DNA of 23,867 bases from Flemingiibacterium sp045534235 (GTDB taxonomy: Bacteria > Bacillota > Clostridia > Oscillospirales > CAG-272). Below the pieces are notes generated by a model. The model made no database searches. It was not told the DNA's origin and saw nothing but the letters and a program-made list of their open reading frames with translations. Shown piece after piece: positions 14,785 through 21,267 of this stretch (its first letter is position 1; each line of letters begins with the position of its first letter). The translations under genes were made by a program, and so were the position numbers. The stretch is from contig JAZSJI010000124.1 of assembly GCA_045534235.1 (NCBI GenBank), positions 1 to 23,867 of the forward strand. The letters are read 5' to 3'.

Positions 14785-16166
14785 CCGACGCAGAATCTGT
14801 GGAAAATCCCGTCGACTATCTCCTCGCTGATACGTCTGCCGTCAAGCAGGGACAGCTCCGAGAGTGCGGCTTCTACGTCAAGTCCTGCCGTGTCGGACGT
14901 AAATCCGCTCTTTAGCTGTGCAATAGCCGCGCTTATATATTCGAGTGCGCGGCTGACAGAGGCATTCTGACGCGCATTTGTGAGCACCGCACGCGAATTA
15001 TAATCTATCTCGCCCTCAACGTAAAGCGAGCATATAAGCTCCTTCAAAGCGTCGATACCGTTCGATGCGCCGTCATCATTTTGCGCGCAAATCTCGACTG
15101 TATGCGAGAAAATGCCGCAATCAAGACGTGAACGGTCAAATTTTGGAGTAAGATCTGTTTTGTTGAGGACCGCTATCTTAACGGCTGTACTTCTCTCAAG
15201 CTTTTCGAGAAGAAGTTCGTCGTCCTTATCAAACTCCTTTGATAAATCGAATAAAACGAGCGCAAGCTCGGCTTCACCGAGCATTTCTATAGAGCGCTCA
15301 ACGCCAATCTTTTCAACTGTGTCCTCCGTTTCACGCATACCCGCGGTATCACAAAGACGAAGCATTATGCGTCCGCACGGGACAGTTTCCTCGATCGTAT
15401 CACGGGTTGTACCCGCAACGTCGGTCACAATCGCGCGTTCGCGGCCTACAAGACGATTTAAGAGCGAGGACTTACCCGTGTTCGGCTTACCTATCAAAAC
15501 CGTTCTGATGCCCTCACAAACGGCTCTGCCGACGCGATAAGTACTCTTAAGCGCCGAAAGCTCGGCCTCAAGTCCCGAAAGCTCGTCTAAAACCTCCGTA
15601 TCAGACAGCTCCGCAAGATCCTCGTCGGGGAAGTCGACGTTCGCGTAAACCCCCGTAACGATTGTCTTGAGTTTTTCGTAAAGCTCGTCCGCCTTGCGCT
15701 TCATTACACCGTCGCCGTGTGATACGGCGAGCGACAGCTGCTCCTCGTTTTGTGCGTCGATAAGCATACCTACCGCTTCAGCTTGCGACAGCGAAAGCTT
15801 GCCGTTGGTAAAGGCGCGGCGTGTAAATTCACCCGCCTCTGCAAGCCTTGCACCGCATTCAAGCGCTGCTTCGAGCACCTTTTCGGTAAGCACTATTCCG
15901 CCGTGACAGCTTATTTCAACGACGTCCTCGCCCGTATAGGAATGAGGGGCACGGAAAAGCGTGCAAACTCCGTCATCTATACGCACACCGCCCCTTATAA
16001 TATCTCCCCATACGCAATGTGAAGGCTGAATATCCGCGACATTTTTGCCGTTTTTAGCTTTAAACATCTTTTCTGCAATGGATATAGCCTCATCGCCGGA
16101 TATTCGTATAACGGCAATACCGCCGCGGCCGTATGCAGTTGAAATAGCTGCAATCGTGTTTGTCAT
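14778..16166 (-). CDS. mnmE: MnmE (TrmE), tRNA U34-modifying GTPase
   Basis: A 462-residue protein of normal length. The N-terminal folate-binding domain begins TIAAISTAYGRGGIAVIRISG and contains SYTGEDVVEISCHGG. The inserted G domain has G1 GKPNTGKSS (226-234), the K-loop/G2 TTRDTIEE (253-260), G3 DTAGM (273-277) and G4 NKTDL. The C-terminus FCVGK (458-462) keeps the catalytic Cys of the usual FCIGK. It pairs with MnmG (gene at 5513-7444, opposite strand). It is the last gene of the minus-strand rpmH operon but is separated from jag by a terminator, so its expression should depend on read-through or on a promoter in the 60-base gap. GAGG upstream of the ATG supports the start. Confidence 0.97.
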   Translation of the reverse strand: MTNTIAAISTAYGRGGIAVIRISGDEAISIAEKMFKAKNGKNVADIQPSHCVWGDIIRGGVRIDDGVCTLFRAPHSYTGEDVVEISCHGGIVLTEKVLEAALECGARLAEAGEFTRRAFTNGKLSLSQAEAVGMLIDAQNEEQLSLAVSHGDGVMKRKADELYEKLKTIVTGVYANVDFPDEDLAELSDTEVLDELSGLEAELSALKSTYRVGRAVCEGIRTVLIGKPNTGKSSLLNRLVGRERAIVTDVAGTTRDTIEETVPCGRIMLRLCDTAGMRETEDTVEKIGVERSIEMLGEAELALVLFDLSKEFDKDDELLLEKLERSTAVKIAVLNKTDLTPKFDRSRLDCGIFSHTVEICAQNDDGASNGIDALKELICSLYVEGEIDYNSRAVLTNARQNASVSRALEYISAAIAQLKSGFTSDTAGLDVEAALSELSLLDGRRISEEIVDGIFHRFCVGK

Positions 16167-16183
16167 AATATCCTCATTTCATA

Positions 16184-16215
16184 GAAAAACTCGCCTCGGG
16201 ATAGCCCCGAGGCGA
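16184..16215 (-). terminator. Intrinsic terminator between jag and mnmE
   Basis: On the minus strand TCGCCTCGGG (complement of 16215-16206) pairs with CCCGAGGCGA (complement of 16200-16191), a perfect 10-bp GC-rich stem, and is followed by GTTTTTC (16190-16184). It lies 12 bases after the jag stop and 18 bases before the mnmE ATG. Confidence 0.88.
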
Positions 16216-16226
16216 TGCCTTTTATA

Positions 16227-17162
16227 TTAGTTCTCGCCGTCGGTACTGCCGAGAATGCTGTTTAAATATTCGTCGAAATCCTTAAACTTTTTCTGCGGCT
16301 CACGGGTGGAATTCTCCTTTGCCTCACGGGTTCCGTAGGTGGAAATGAGATTGGAAAGCTCTTCCTCGCTCATTCTTTCGCCGTCATCGTATTTAGGAGC
16401 CGCCGGCTTCTTGCTTTCAGGCTTCTCATATTCACTGCGGCGCGATCTTCTGCGATCTCCGCGTCTGCCCGAACGCTTGCCTCCGGACTTTTCACCGTCC
16501 TTGAAACGCGCGGGAACTTCAAAGCCCTCGCTCTCAAGAAAAATCACAACGCGGCGTCCGTCGTCAACACCAACGGAGTTAGTGGAAACGCCCTCTATAC
16601 CTTGAACCTCGGAGTGAATAATGCGTCTTTCGTAAGGCGACATCGGCTCAAGCATCACGCTCTTGCCGGTTCTCTGCGCCTTTGCTGCCATACGGCGAGC
16701 GAGCGAACGGAGAGTACCCTCTCTCTTTGAACGGTAATTTTCGACGTCAACCGTGATATGTACGTAATCACGCGATTCATCCTCCTCGCGCTTGTTTGCC
16801 GCGAGATTGGTGAGATACTGAAGAGCCTCAAGCGTGTCACCGTGGTGACCTATGAGAACGCCTGCCTCCTCGCCAACTATACTGATCTGACGGTCGCTCT
16901 TGCGAGTTGCGGTCATTTCAACGTCAGCGTGTATCTCCATGTTTTCAAGCAGAGTGTCTATGAACTCTCTTGCAATAGTCTCTCCTGCAACGGTATGTAC
17001 TACCTTTATCTTCGCAGGTGTTGAGCCGATTCCGAGAAAGCCTGTGCTTCCTTCTTCGAGGACTTCGTAGTTAAGCGATTCGGGTTCAACCCCGAGCTTT
17101 ACGCCTGCTTCTTCAAGCGCTGCCTCGACTGTTTTGCCGGTGAATGTAATTTCCTGCTTCAC
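16227..17162 (-). CDS. jag: Jag/KhpB RNA-binding protein (Jag-N, KH, R3H) with long charged tail
   Basis: A 311-residue protein. The Jag-N domain (1-52) has the typical EVLEEGSTGFLGIGSTPAKI. A type II KH domain follows (about 80-145) with the GxxG loop IGHHGD (104-109), then an R3H domain (about 146-212) with ERRIIH (178-183), the Arg-x3-His signature. KhpB proteins bind RNA together with KhpA and affect cell elongation and division in Firmicutes. Residues 215-311 are an added tail: a basic block (KRSGRRGDRRRSRRS, about 229-243) then an acidic, Pro/Lys segment and a short FKDFDEYLNSIL helix at the end; Bacillus Jag lacks this. The start codon is GTG at 17162, behind AAAGGAA. The yidC-jag pairing is standard. 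Confidence 0.93.
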   Translation of the reverse strand: MKQEITFTGKTVEAALEEAGVKLGVEPESLNYEVLEEGSTGFLGIGSTPAKIKVVHTVAGETIAREFIDTLLENMEIHADVEMTATRKSDRQISIVGEEAGVLIGHHGDTLEALQYLTNLAANKREEDESRDYVHITVDVENYRSKREGTLRSLARRMAAKAQRTGKSVMLEPMSPYERRIIHSEVQGIEGVSTNSVGVDDGRRVVIFLESEGFEVPARFKDGEKSGGKRSGRRGDRRRSRRSEYEKPESKKPAAPKYDDGERMSEEELSNLISTYGTREAKENSTREPQKKFKDFDEYLNSILGSTDGEN

Positions 17163-17201
17163 AGTTTCTATTCCTTTCTGTTGTATTTTTAGAGGAATAC
17201 C

Positions 17202-18326
17202 TTATTCCCCGTCGGTGTCGTCCTTTGTTTTGCGGTCGCTTTCGTCCTTAAGCTTCGGAGCGTCCTCTTCCTTTACGCCATCCTTGAGCTCGGGCTTATC
17301 GCTTTCCTTTGCGGTGGACTCAATTATTTCCTCATCGTCGTCCTCGTCGATACGGTGAAGCGAACGAACCTTTTTCTGTTCCTTCTTTTCCTTCTTACTT
17401 GCCTTTACGCCAACTTCCTTTTCAGCCGCCTTATAGTCCTCCTCGGTAAAGCGCGGTATCGGCATTACCTTTGCAAGGATAACGGTCTGAATGGTCGAGA
17501 GAATGTTACGGAATATCCAGTAAGAGCCGATGGTCGCCTCGATCGTAAACGCAATGTATACGGAAAGTGCAGGCATAGACCACTGCATTATCTTCATAGA
17601 CATATCCTTCTGCTGCTCGGGATTGGGATTATAGCTGAATTTCTTGGTGATCCACTGGCTCGCGAGCGTGAACACAAGGGTAAGAGCAGGTACGATAATA
17701 AGAGGCCAGAGCTCGTCTACAGGTCTTGCGGAAAGATCAAGACCGAGAACCGTAAAGTTCGGAAGTATCTCCTCGGTAACCCCACCGATGATCTCGTCGA
17801 AGTTTGCTTCGCCGAGGGTGCGCATCTTCTTGATAAGATCTATCTGACGAACGGCCTTATCAGCGGCAAACGCCTCAAATCCCTCCATTTGTGCGGCACT
17901 CATAAGCTCGTATACCTTAGCCTGAATATTGGCAATAACGTCAGTACCCATACTGCAAATATACTTAAGAGGATTTACAACAACGTTATAAAGAGCAAAG
18001 AGGATAGGCATCTGTATAAGCAGAGGCAGACAACCGCCCATAGGGTTGAAATTCTCGCGCTGATAGAGCTCCATTACCTCGTTGTTCATCTTCTGCTGGG
18101 TAGCCTGATCGGTGCGTCCCGCATACTTTTTGCGGATAGCTCTTACCTTCGGATCAAGCTTTGCCTGCTTTATCGAGTTCTTCTGCTGCTTTATTGCAAA
18201 CGGTAAAAGCAGTATCTGAAGAACGAGTGAAAAGAGAAGCAGAGCAAGCAGATAGTTATCAGTCAATTGGTAACATATTTTGATTATATAACCGAGAGGA
18301 ACGTTGATTATATCAAAAATCTTCAC
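17202..18326 (-). CDS. yidC: YidC/Oxa1-family membrane protein insertase
   Basis: A 374-residue insertase that places proteins into the cytoplasmic membrane alone or with SecYEG. TM1 is at about 23-43 (YLLALLLFSLVLQILLLPFA), followed by a cytosolic helical loop (KQQKNSIKQAKLDPKVRAI). TM2 follows with PMGGCLPLLIQMPILFALY, the family signature, and then further TM segments up to about 300. The TM1 end FAIKQQKNS lacks the Arg of proteobacterial TM1 at the expected spot, and a Lys or Gln may serve instead. The last 70 residues are a highly charged tail (DEDDDEEIIE and alternating Lys/Asp). There is no lipoprotein-type signal peptide (no lipobox Cys), unlike Bacillus SpoIIIJ. The start is GTG at 18326 behind AAGGAG. 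Confidence 0.94.
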   Translation of the reverse strand: MKIFDIINVPLGYIIKICYQLTDNYLLALLLFSLVLQILLLPFAIKQQKNSIKQAKLDPKVRAIRKKYAGRTDQATQQKMNNEVMELYQRENFNPMGGCLPLLIQMPILFALYNVVVNPLKYICSMGTDVIANIQAKVYELMSAAQMEGFEAFAADKAVRQIDLIKKMRTLGEANFDEIIGGVTEEILPNFTVLGLDLSARPVDELWPLIIVPALTLVFTLASQWITKKFSYNPNPEQQKDMSMKIMQWSMPALSVYIAFTIEATIGSYWIFRNILSTIQTVILAKVMPIPRFTEEDYKAAEKEVGVKASKKEKKEQKKVRSLHRIDEDDDEEIIESTAKESDKPELKDGVKEEDAPKLKDESDRKTKDDTDGE

Positions 18327-18347
18327 TTTTATGTATTCTCCTTTATT

Positions 18348-18587
18348 TTAACGGAAGTTCCGCTTATTTGCGTTTTTATCGGGCACGGGATCGTATCCGC
18401 CCTTACCAAACGGATTACAGCGAAGTATTCGCCACACAGTCAGAGCAAATCCGACTATGAATCCACGTTTTCTGAACGCCTCGAGGGCGTATTCTGAGCA
18501 GGTCGGCGTGAAGCGGCAGCAGGGTGCCTTCAGCGGTGATATAAACCTTCTGTAAAGGCTTATCAAAAATATAGCTGCGTACTTCAT
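18348..18587 (-). CDS. yidD: YidD membrane protein insertion efficiency factor
   Basis: A 79-residue protein matching the YidD family, small membrane-associated proteins that assist YidC. The hallmark CCRFTPTCSEYALEAF (23-38) with its cysteines is present, followed by the RILRCNPFGKGGYDPVP stretch (53-69). The N-terminal helix is amphipathic. It overlaps rnpA by four bases (ATGA type) and is followed by yidC after 21 bases, the usual rnpA-yidD-yidC order. Confidence 0.96.
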   Translation of the reverse strand: MKYAAIFLISLYRRFISPLKAPCCRFTPTCSEYALEAFRKRGFIVGFALTVWRILRCNPFGKGGYDPVPDKNANKRNFR

Positions 18588-18961
18588 TCTTCACGCATTT
18601 GGAGCGTTTTAAACGCTTTAGTCAAATCTTTTTCAATATCGCACGACTTAGCATTTATAATACCACCGCGTGCAACTATTACAATGAGAAATCCGCGTTT
18701 TACAGGATGAAGCTTGTCTGCCATACGGTATCCCTCACGTATCACACGCTTCGCGCGATTTCTCTCCACCGCGCCGCCGAGCTTTTTTGTTACGGTGATA
18801 CCAACACGGTTGAGCCGTTGCTTCGTTGGATTTGCTTTTACAAGCTTTTTTGCCATAAAATCAGGAAGAATGTACACAACAACAAAACGCCCAACGAACT
18901 TTTTTCCGCGGGTGTACGCTTTTGAATAAAGATGATTTTCTTTTATCGCGAAAAGCTTCAT
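18584..18961 (-). CDS. rnpA: RnpA, protein subunit of ribonuclease P
   Basis: A 125-residue basic protein that binds the 5' leader of pre-tRNA in RNase P. The RNA-binding RNRAKRVIREGYR is the family signature. It begins MKLFAIKENHLYSKAYTRGKKF, a normal N-terminus. The ATG at 18961 (behind AAGGAAG) is preferred over one at 19045: the longer reading would translate through the terminator-like structure at 18981-19026 and has no family similarity. It lies downstream of rpmH in the classic rpmH-rnpA order, but the gap holds two structured elements, so its level may be set separately from that of rpmH. Confidence 0.96.
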   Translation of the reverse strand: MKLFAIKENHLYSKAYTRGKKFVGRFVVVYILPDFMAKKLVKANPTKQRLNRVGITVTKKLGGAVERNRAKRVIREGYRMADKLHPVKRGFLIVIVARGGIINAKSCDIEKDLTKAFKTLQMREE

Positions 18962-18980
18962 TGTTTCTTCCTTAATAACA

Positions 18981-19026
18981 ATAAAAACCCCCGAAATACG
19001 GGTATCCCCGCGATCTTCGGCGGTTT
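18981..19026 (-). terminator. Terminator-like structure between rpmH and rnpA
   Basis: On the minus strand AAACCGCCGAA (complement of 19026-19016) pairs with TTCGGGGGTTT (one G-G mismatch in 11 positions). Inside it is CGGG-GATA-CCCG, and it is followed by TTTTTAT. It lies just upstream of the rnpA ribosome binding site, so it should partly terminate rpmH transcripts and lower rnpA expression. Confidence 0.7.
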
Positions 19027-19061
19027 CATTTTTCTTTTTCTGCACAGAGGGTGCATACTAA

Positions 19062-19102
19062 TTACAACCCGGCACAGCCGCAAATGAGCAGCCGGGTTGT
19101 AA
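19062..19102 (-). other. Long hairpin just downstream of rpmH
   Basis: TTACAACCCGGC (19062-19073) is the exact reverse complement of GCCGGGTTGTAA (19091-19102), with a 17-nt loop region. It begins 24 bases after the rpmH stop on the minus strand. No T-tract follows on that strand, so it looks like an RNA 3'-end stabiliser or processing site rather than a terminator. Confidence 0.6.
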
Positions 19103-19125
19103 CAGTTTTTGCTTTTAAAAAGAGA

Positions 19126-19260
19126 TTAATAGGTAAGTCTCTTTCTTCCCTTAGCGCGTCTTCTCTTGAGTACCTTTCTGCCGTCAGCAGTTCTCATTCT
19201 CTTTCTGAAGCCGTGCTCAACCTTTCTCTGGCGTTTCTTAGGCTGGTAAGTTCTAAGCAT
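19126..19260 (-). CDS. rpmH: Ribosomal protein bL34
   Basis: A 44-residue protein. The minus-strand reading begins MLRTYQPKKRQRKVEHGF and ends GRKRLTY; the middle RMRTADGRKVLKRRRAKG is the classical L34 signature. L34 sits in the 50S subunit core near 23S rRNA. It is the first gene of the rpmH-rnpA-yidD-yidC-jag-mnmE operon and has a near-ideal ribosome binding site (AAGGAGG, 19268-19274) and a strong promoter 97 bases upstream. Its position next to dnaA on the opposite strand is the most conserved feature of bacterial origins. Confidence 0.98.
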   Translation of the reverse strand: MLRTYQPKKRQRKVEHGFRKRMRTADGRKVLKRRRAKGRKRLTY

Positions 19261-19356
19261 TCTTACACCTCCTTAAACTAATCGGACTATCATCTTGCGA
19301 TGAATAATGCTTATTATTTTTATAATGAATACAAAATTCACACAATAGCACCTAAT

Positions 19357-19386
19357 ATTATACACAAAGAGATACGCGTTTGTCAA
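19357..19386 (-). promoter_or_regulatory. Promoter of the rpmH operon
   Basis: On the minus strand a perfect TTGACA (complement of 19386-19381), an 18-bp spacer and a perfect TATAAT (complement of 19362-19357). It is the strongest promoter by consensus in the window. A DnaA box (19358-19366) overlaps its -10 element, so DnaA binding could repress it. Confidence 0.92.
19358..19366 (+). promoter_or_regulatory. DnaA box TTATACACA
   Basis: Fits the general consensus TTATNCACA exactly. It lies between rpmH and dnaA and covers five of six bases of the rpmH -10 element. Confidence 0.65.
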
Positions 19387-19434
19387 GACCTTTTTTAAAA
19401 AAACTTTTCTTAATGTGTAAATATTCTCTTAATT

Positions 19435-19443
19435 TTTTCAACA
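19435..19443 (+). promoter_or_regulatory. DnaA-box variant TTTTCAACA upstream of dnaA
   Basis: Same variant nonamer as is repeated in the dnaA-dnaN gap. It lies 16 bases upstream of the dnaA -35 element, a position suitable for autoregulation of dnaA. Confidence 0.55.
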
Positions 19444-19458
19444 AAAACACTAAAAGAC

Positions 19459-19487
19459 TTGCTATTTTTAATTTTATGTGATATAAT
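19459..19487 (+). promoter_or_regulatory. Promoter of dnaA
   Basis: TTGCTA (19459-19464), a 17-bp spacer and a perfect TATAAT (19482-19487). The predicted start, near 19494, leaves an AT-rich leader of about 90 bases before the ATG. GGAAAGGA precedes the start codon. Confidence 0.85.
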
Positions 19488-19582
19488 ATATATTGTATAT
19501 TATATTAAATAATATTAAATATAAGCTAATTCCACATATATCTTCGTATCATCATAAATAAATCACACGGAAAGGATACATC

Positions 19583-21013
19583 ATGCAAGCTTACAATGAT
19601 ATTTGGTCAAACGTTGTTGATGTTCTTTCAGAGGAATATTCAAAAAACGTAGTCGCACTTTGGTTTACGTCACTCAAGCTTCATGAGCTTACGGATTCAA
19701 GGGCACTTATAATCTGTGATATGCCATATAAATACGGCATAATAAAAACAAAATATGCAACGGCTATTGCCGATGCACTTGAAAAAACTGTTGGTTTTCG
19801 CGTTGAGGTGATTATTCTCGATAAAACACAGGCGCCTGAAGAATATTACAAATACGTAAGCGATAACGTAGAAGCTCCCGAGCCTGTAAATTTAGCTGAC
19901 AGGGTAGTTCCTCCTCATCTTGTAAGTATAGAAGATCAGACTCAAGCCGGCGACAGTACGGTAAAAAGAAAATCAAGCAATATTTATAATTCTTATACCT
20001 TTGACAACTTTATAGTAGGTACTTCAAATACGTTTGCACACGCTGCATCTCTCGCAGTTGCAAACGAACCGGCGTGTCTTGAAACTATTGAATCATCTAC
20101 ATATAACCCGCTCTTTATTTACGGACCGAGCGGACTCGGAAAGACACATCTTCTTTACGCTATCGTAAACCGCATAAAGGAAACTCGTCCGGAGCTTAAG
20201 ATAGTTTACGTAAAGGGTGAAGACTTCACAAACGAGCTTATAGACAGTATTTCAAAGAAAACTACTGATAAATTCCGTGAAAAATATCGCAGCGCAGACG
20301 TTCTTCTGATAGACGATATTCACTTTATAGCAGGTCGAGAAGCAACCCAAGAGGAGTTTTTCCACACATTCAATGCACTTCATGAGGACAATAAACAGAT
20401 AATACTTACCTCTGACCGTCCTGCACGTGAAATAAAGCGTCTTGAAGAGCGCCTTAAAACAAGATTTGAATGGGGAATGCCTGCAGATATTCAGCCGCCG
20501 GATGCAGATCTTCGTTCGGCAATCATAAAGAACAAGGCAGAAGCTAAAAATATTGATCTTTCAAACGAAGTAGTTCAGTTTCTTGCCGATAACCTAAAGA
20601 GTAATATTCGTCAGCTTGAGGGAGCTATAAGGAAGCTTGCCGCTCTCTCTATTCTTACAGGAAGCGAAATAACACTTGACATCGCTAAAAAGGCGATTTC
20701 TGATCTTATAAGTGAGGAAGAGCCCGGTGTGATGACTGTAGACAGGATTTTAGAAAAAGTTTCTCAAAAGCTTGGAGTAAGCGTAGAGGAAATAAAGGGC
20801 ACAAGACGCAACAAAGAGATTGCGTACGCACGTCACATTTCAATATATATAATAAAAAAGCTGACAAGCCTTCCTTATACTCAAATAGGAAAAATAATGC
20901 AGCGTGATCATGCAACTATAATGTCCTCGCTTCGAACAGTTGAAAAACAGCTTGGTGCAAATACGCAGACTGATGCTGATGTGAACGAGCTTATAAAGGA
21001 ACTAAAGGGCTAA
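19583..21013 (+). CDS. dnaA: DnaA, chromosomal replication initiator
   Basis: A 476-residue AAA+ initiator. Domain I (about 1-80) contacts helicase and regulators. Domain II (about 90-135) is a variable linker. Domain III starts at YTFDNFIVGTSNTFAHAASL (138-157) and has Walker A GPSGLGKT (181-188), Walker B LLIDDIHFI (241-249) and sensor regions up to about 365. Domain IV (about 385-476) is the box-reading helix-turn-helix: TRRNKEIAYARHISIYI (407-423) and IGKIMQRDHATIMSS (435-449). The usual signature in this last helix is FGGRDHTTV; here the GG pair is absent and the first Thr after RDH is Ala444, a possible link to the unusual box sequences. oriC follows the stop directly. Confidence 0.98.
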   Translation: MQAYNDIWSNVVDVLSEEYSKNVVALWFTSLKLHELTDSRALIICDMPYKYGIIKTKYATAIADALEKTVGFRVEVIILDKTQAPEEYYKYVSDNVEAPEPVNLADRVVPPHLVSIEDQTQAGDSTVKRKSSNIYNSYTFDNFIVGTSNTFAHAASLAVANEPACLETIESSTYNPLFIYGPSGLGKTHLLYAIVNRIKETRPELKIVYVKGEDFTNELIDSISKKTTDKFREKYRSADVLLIDDIHFIAGREATQEEFFHTFNALHEDNKQIILTSDRPAREIKRLEERLKTRFEWGMPADIQPPDADLRSAIIKNKAEAKNIDLSNEVVQFLADNLKSNIRQLEGAIRKLAALSILTGSEITLDIAKKAISDLISEEEPGVMTVDRILEKVSQKLGVSVEEIKGTRRNKEIAYARHISIYIIKKLTSLPYTQIGKIMQRDHATIMSSLRTVEKQLGANTQTDADVNELIKELKG

Positions 21014-21267
21014 ACTTTTCCACACGTTTTTTCACATTTCAACAGAAAGTTTTGCATAATTTTCAACACAATAATAAACCGTTTAAATCGTTATATTATT
21101 TTTCAACACAAACAAACATTTTTCCAACATTTTAAATTCAATAAATATCATCTGCTAATTAGCATATTACCTATCCTTTTAAGCTTTTCAACATTATTCA
21201 CACGCACTACTATCACTACTACTAAATTATTATTTATTTATTTTTATAAAGAATTGAGGTACACGTT
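21014..21267. other. oriC: oriC: DnaA-box cluster between dnaA and dnaN
   Basis: A 254-bp AT-rich gap with many same-direction nonamers close to the DnaA-box consensus TTATCCACA: TTTTCCACA (21016-21024), TTTTTCACA (21028-21036), ATTTCAACA (21036-21044), TTTTCAACA (21060-21068, 21100-21108 and 21185-21193) and TTATTCACA (21194-21202). TTTTCCAACA (about 21120-21129) is a looser relative. All run in the plus direction, towards the unwinding module. Box clusters in the dnaA-dnaN gap are the standard origin of Firmicutes. The dnaN promoter and the ribosome binding site TTGAGG lie at the right end. Confidence 0.9.
21185..21240 (+). other. Origin unwinding module: two abutting DnaA boxes plus DnaA-trio-like tract
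   Basis: TTTTCAACA (21185-21193) and TTATTCACA (21194-21202) touch without a gap. They are followed by CGCA and then CTACTATCACTACTACTA (21207-21224), and an A/T run to 21240. Read on the complementary strand 3' to 5', this tract is GAT-GAT-AGT-GAT-GAT-GAT, matching the DnaA-trio repeats by which Bacillus DnaA engages single-stranded DNA. The arrangement of boxes, short GC-richer spacer, trios and AT-rich DNA equals the described basal unwinding system. Confidence 0.85.

Larger units (their letters stand above)
19261..19582. other. AT-rich rpmH-dnaA intergenic region (origin upstream part)
   Basis: This 322-bp gene-free stretch holds the two divergent promoters and scattered DnaA boxes. It is dominated by A and T, with runs such as TATAATATATATTG and TTAAATAATATTAAA just before dnaA. 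In Bacillus the matching region (incA/incB) is the upstream half of a bipartite oriC. No RNA gene or ORF is visible. Confidence 0.8.

Noticed and set aside
17355..18206. 283-codon plus-strand ORF
   Set aside because: Antisense to yidC; low-complexity Leu/Tyr/Lys composition and no family match.
18962..19045. 28-residue N-terminal extension of RnpA
   Set aside because: Runs through a terminator-like structure; the ATG at 18961 has a good ribosome binding site and gives the normal RnpA length.
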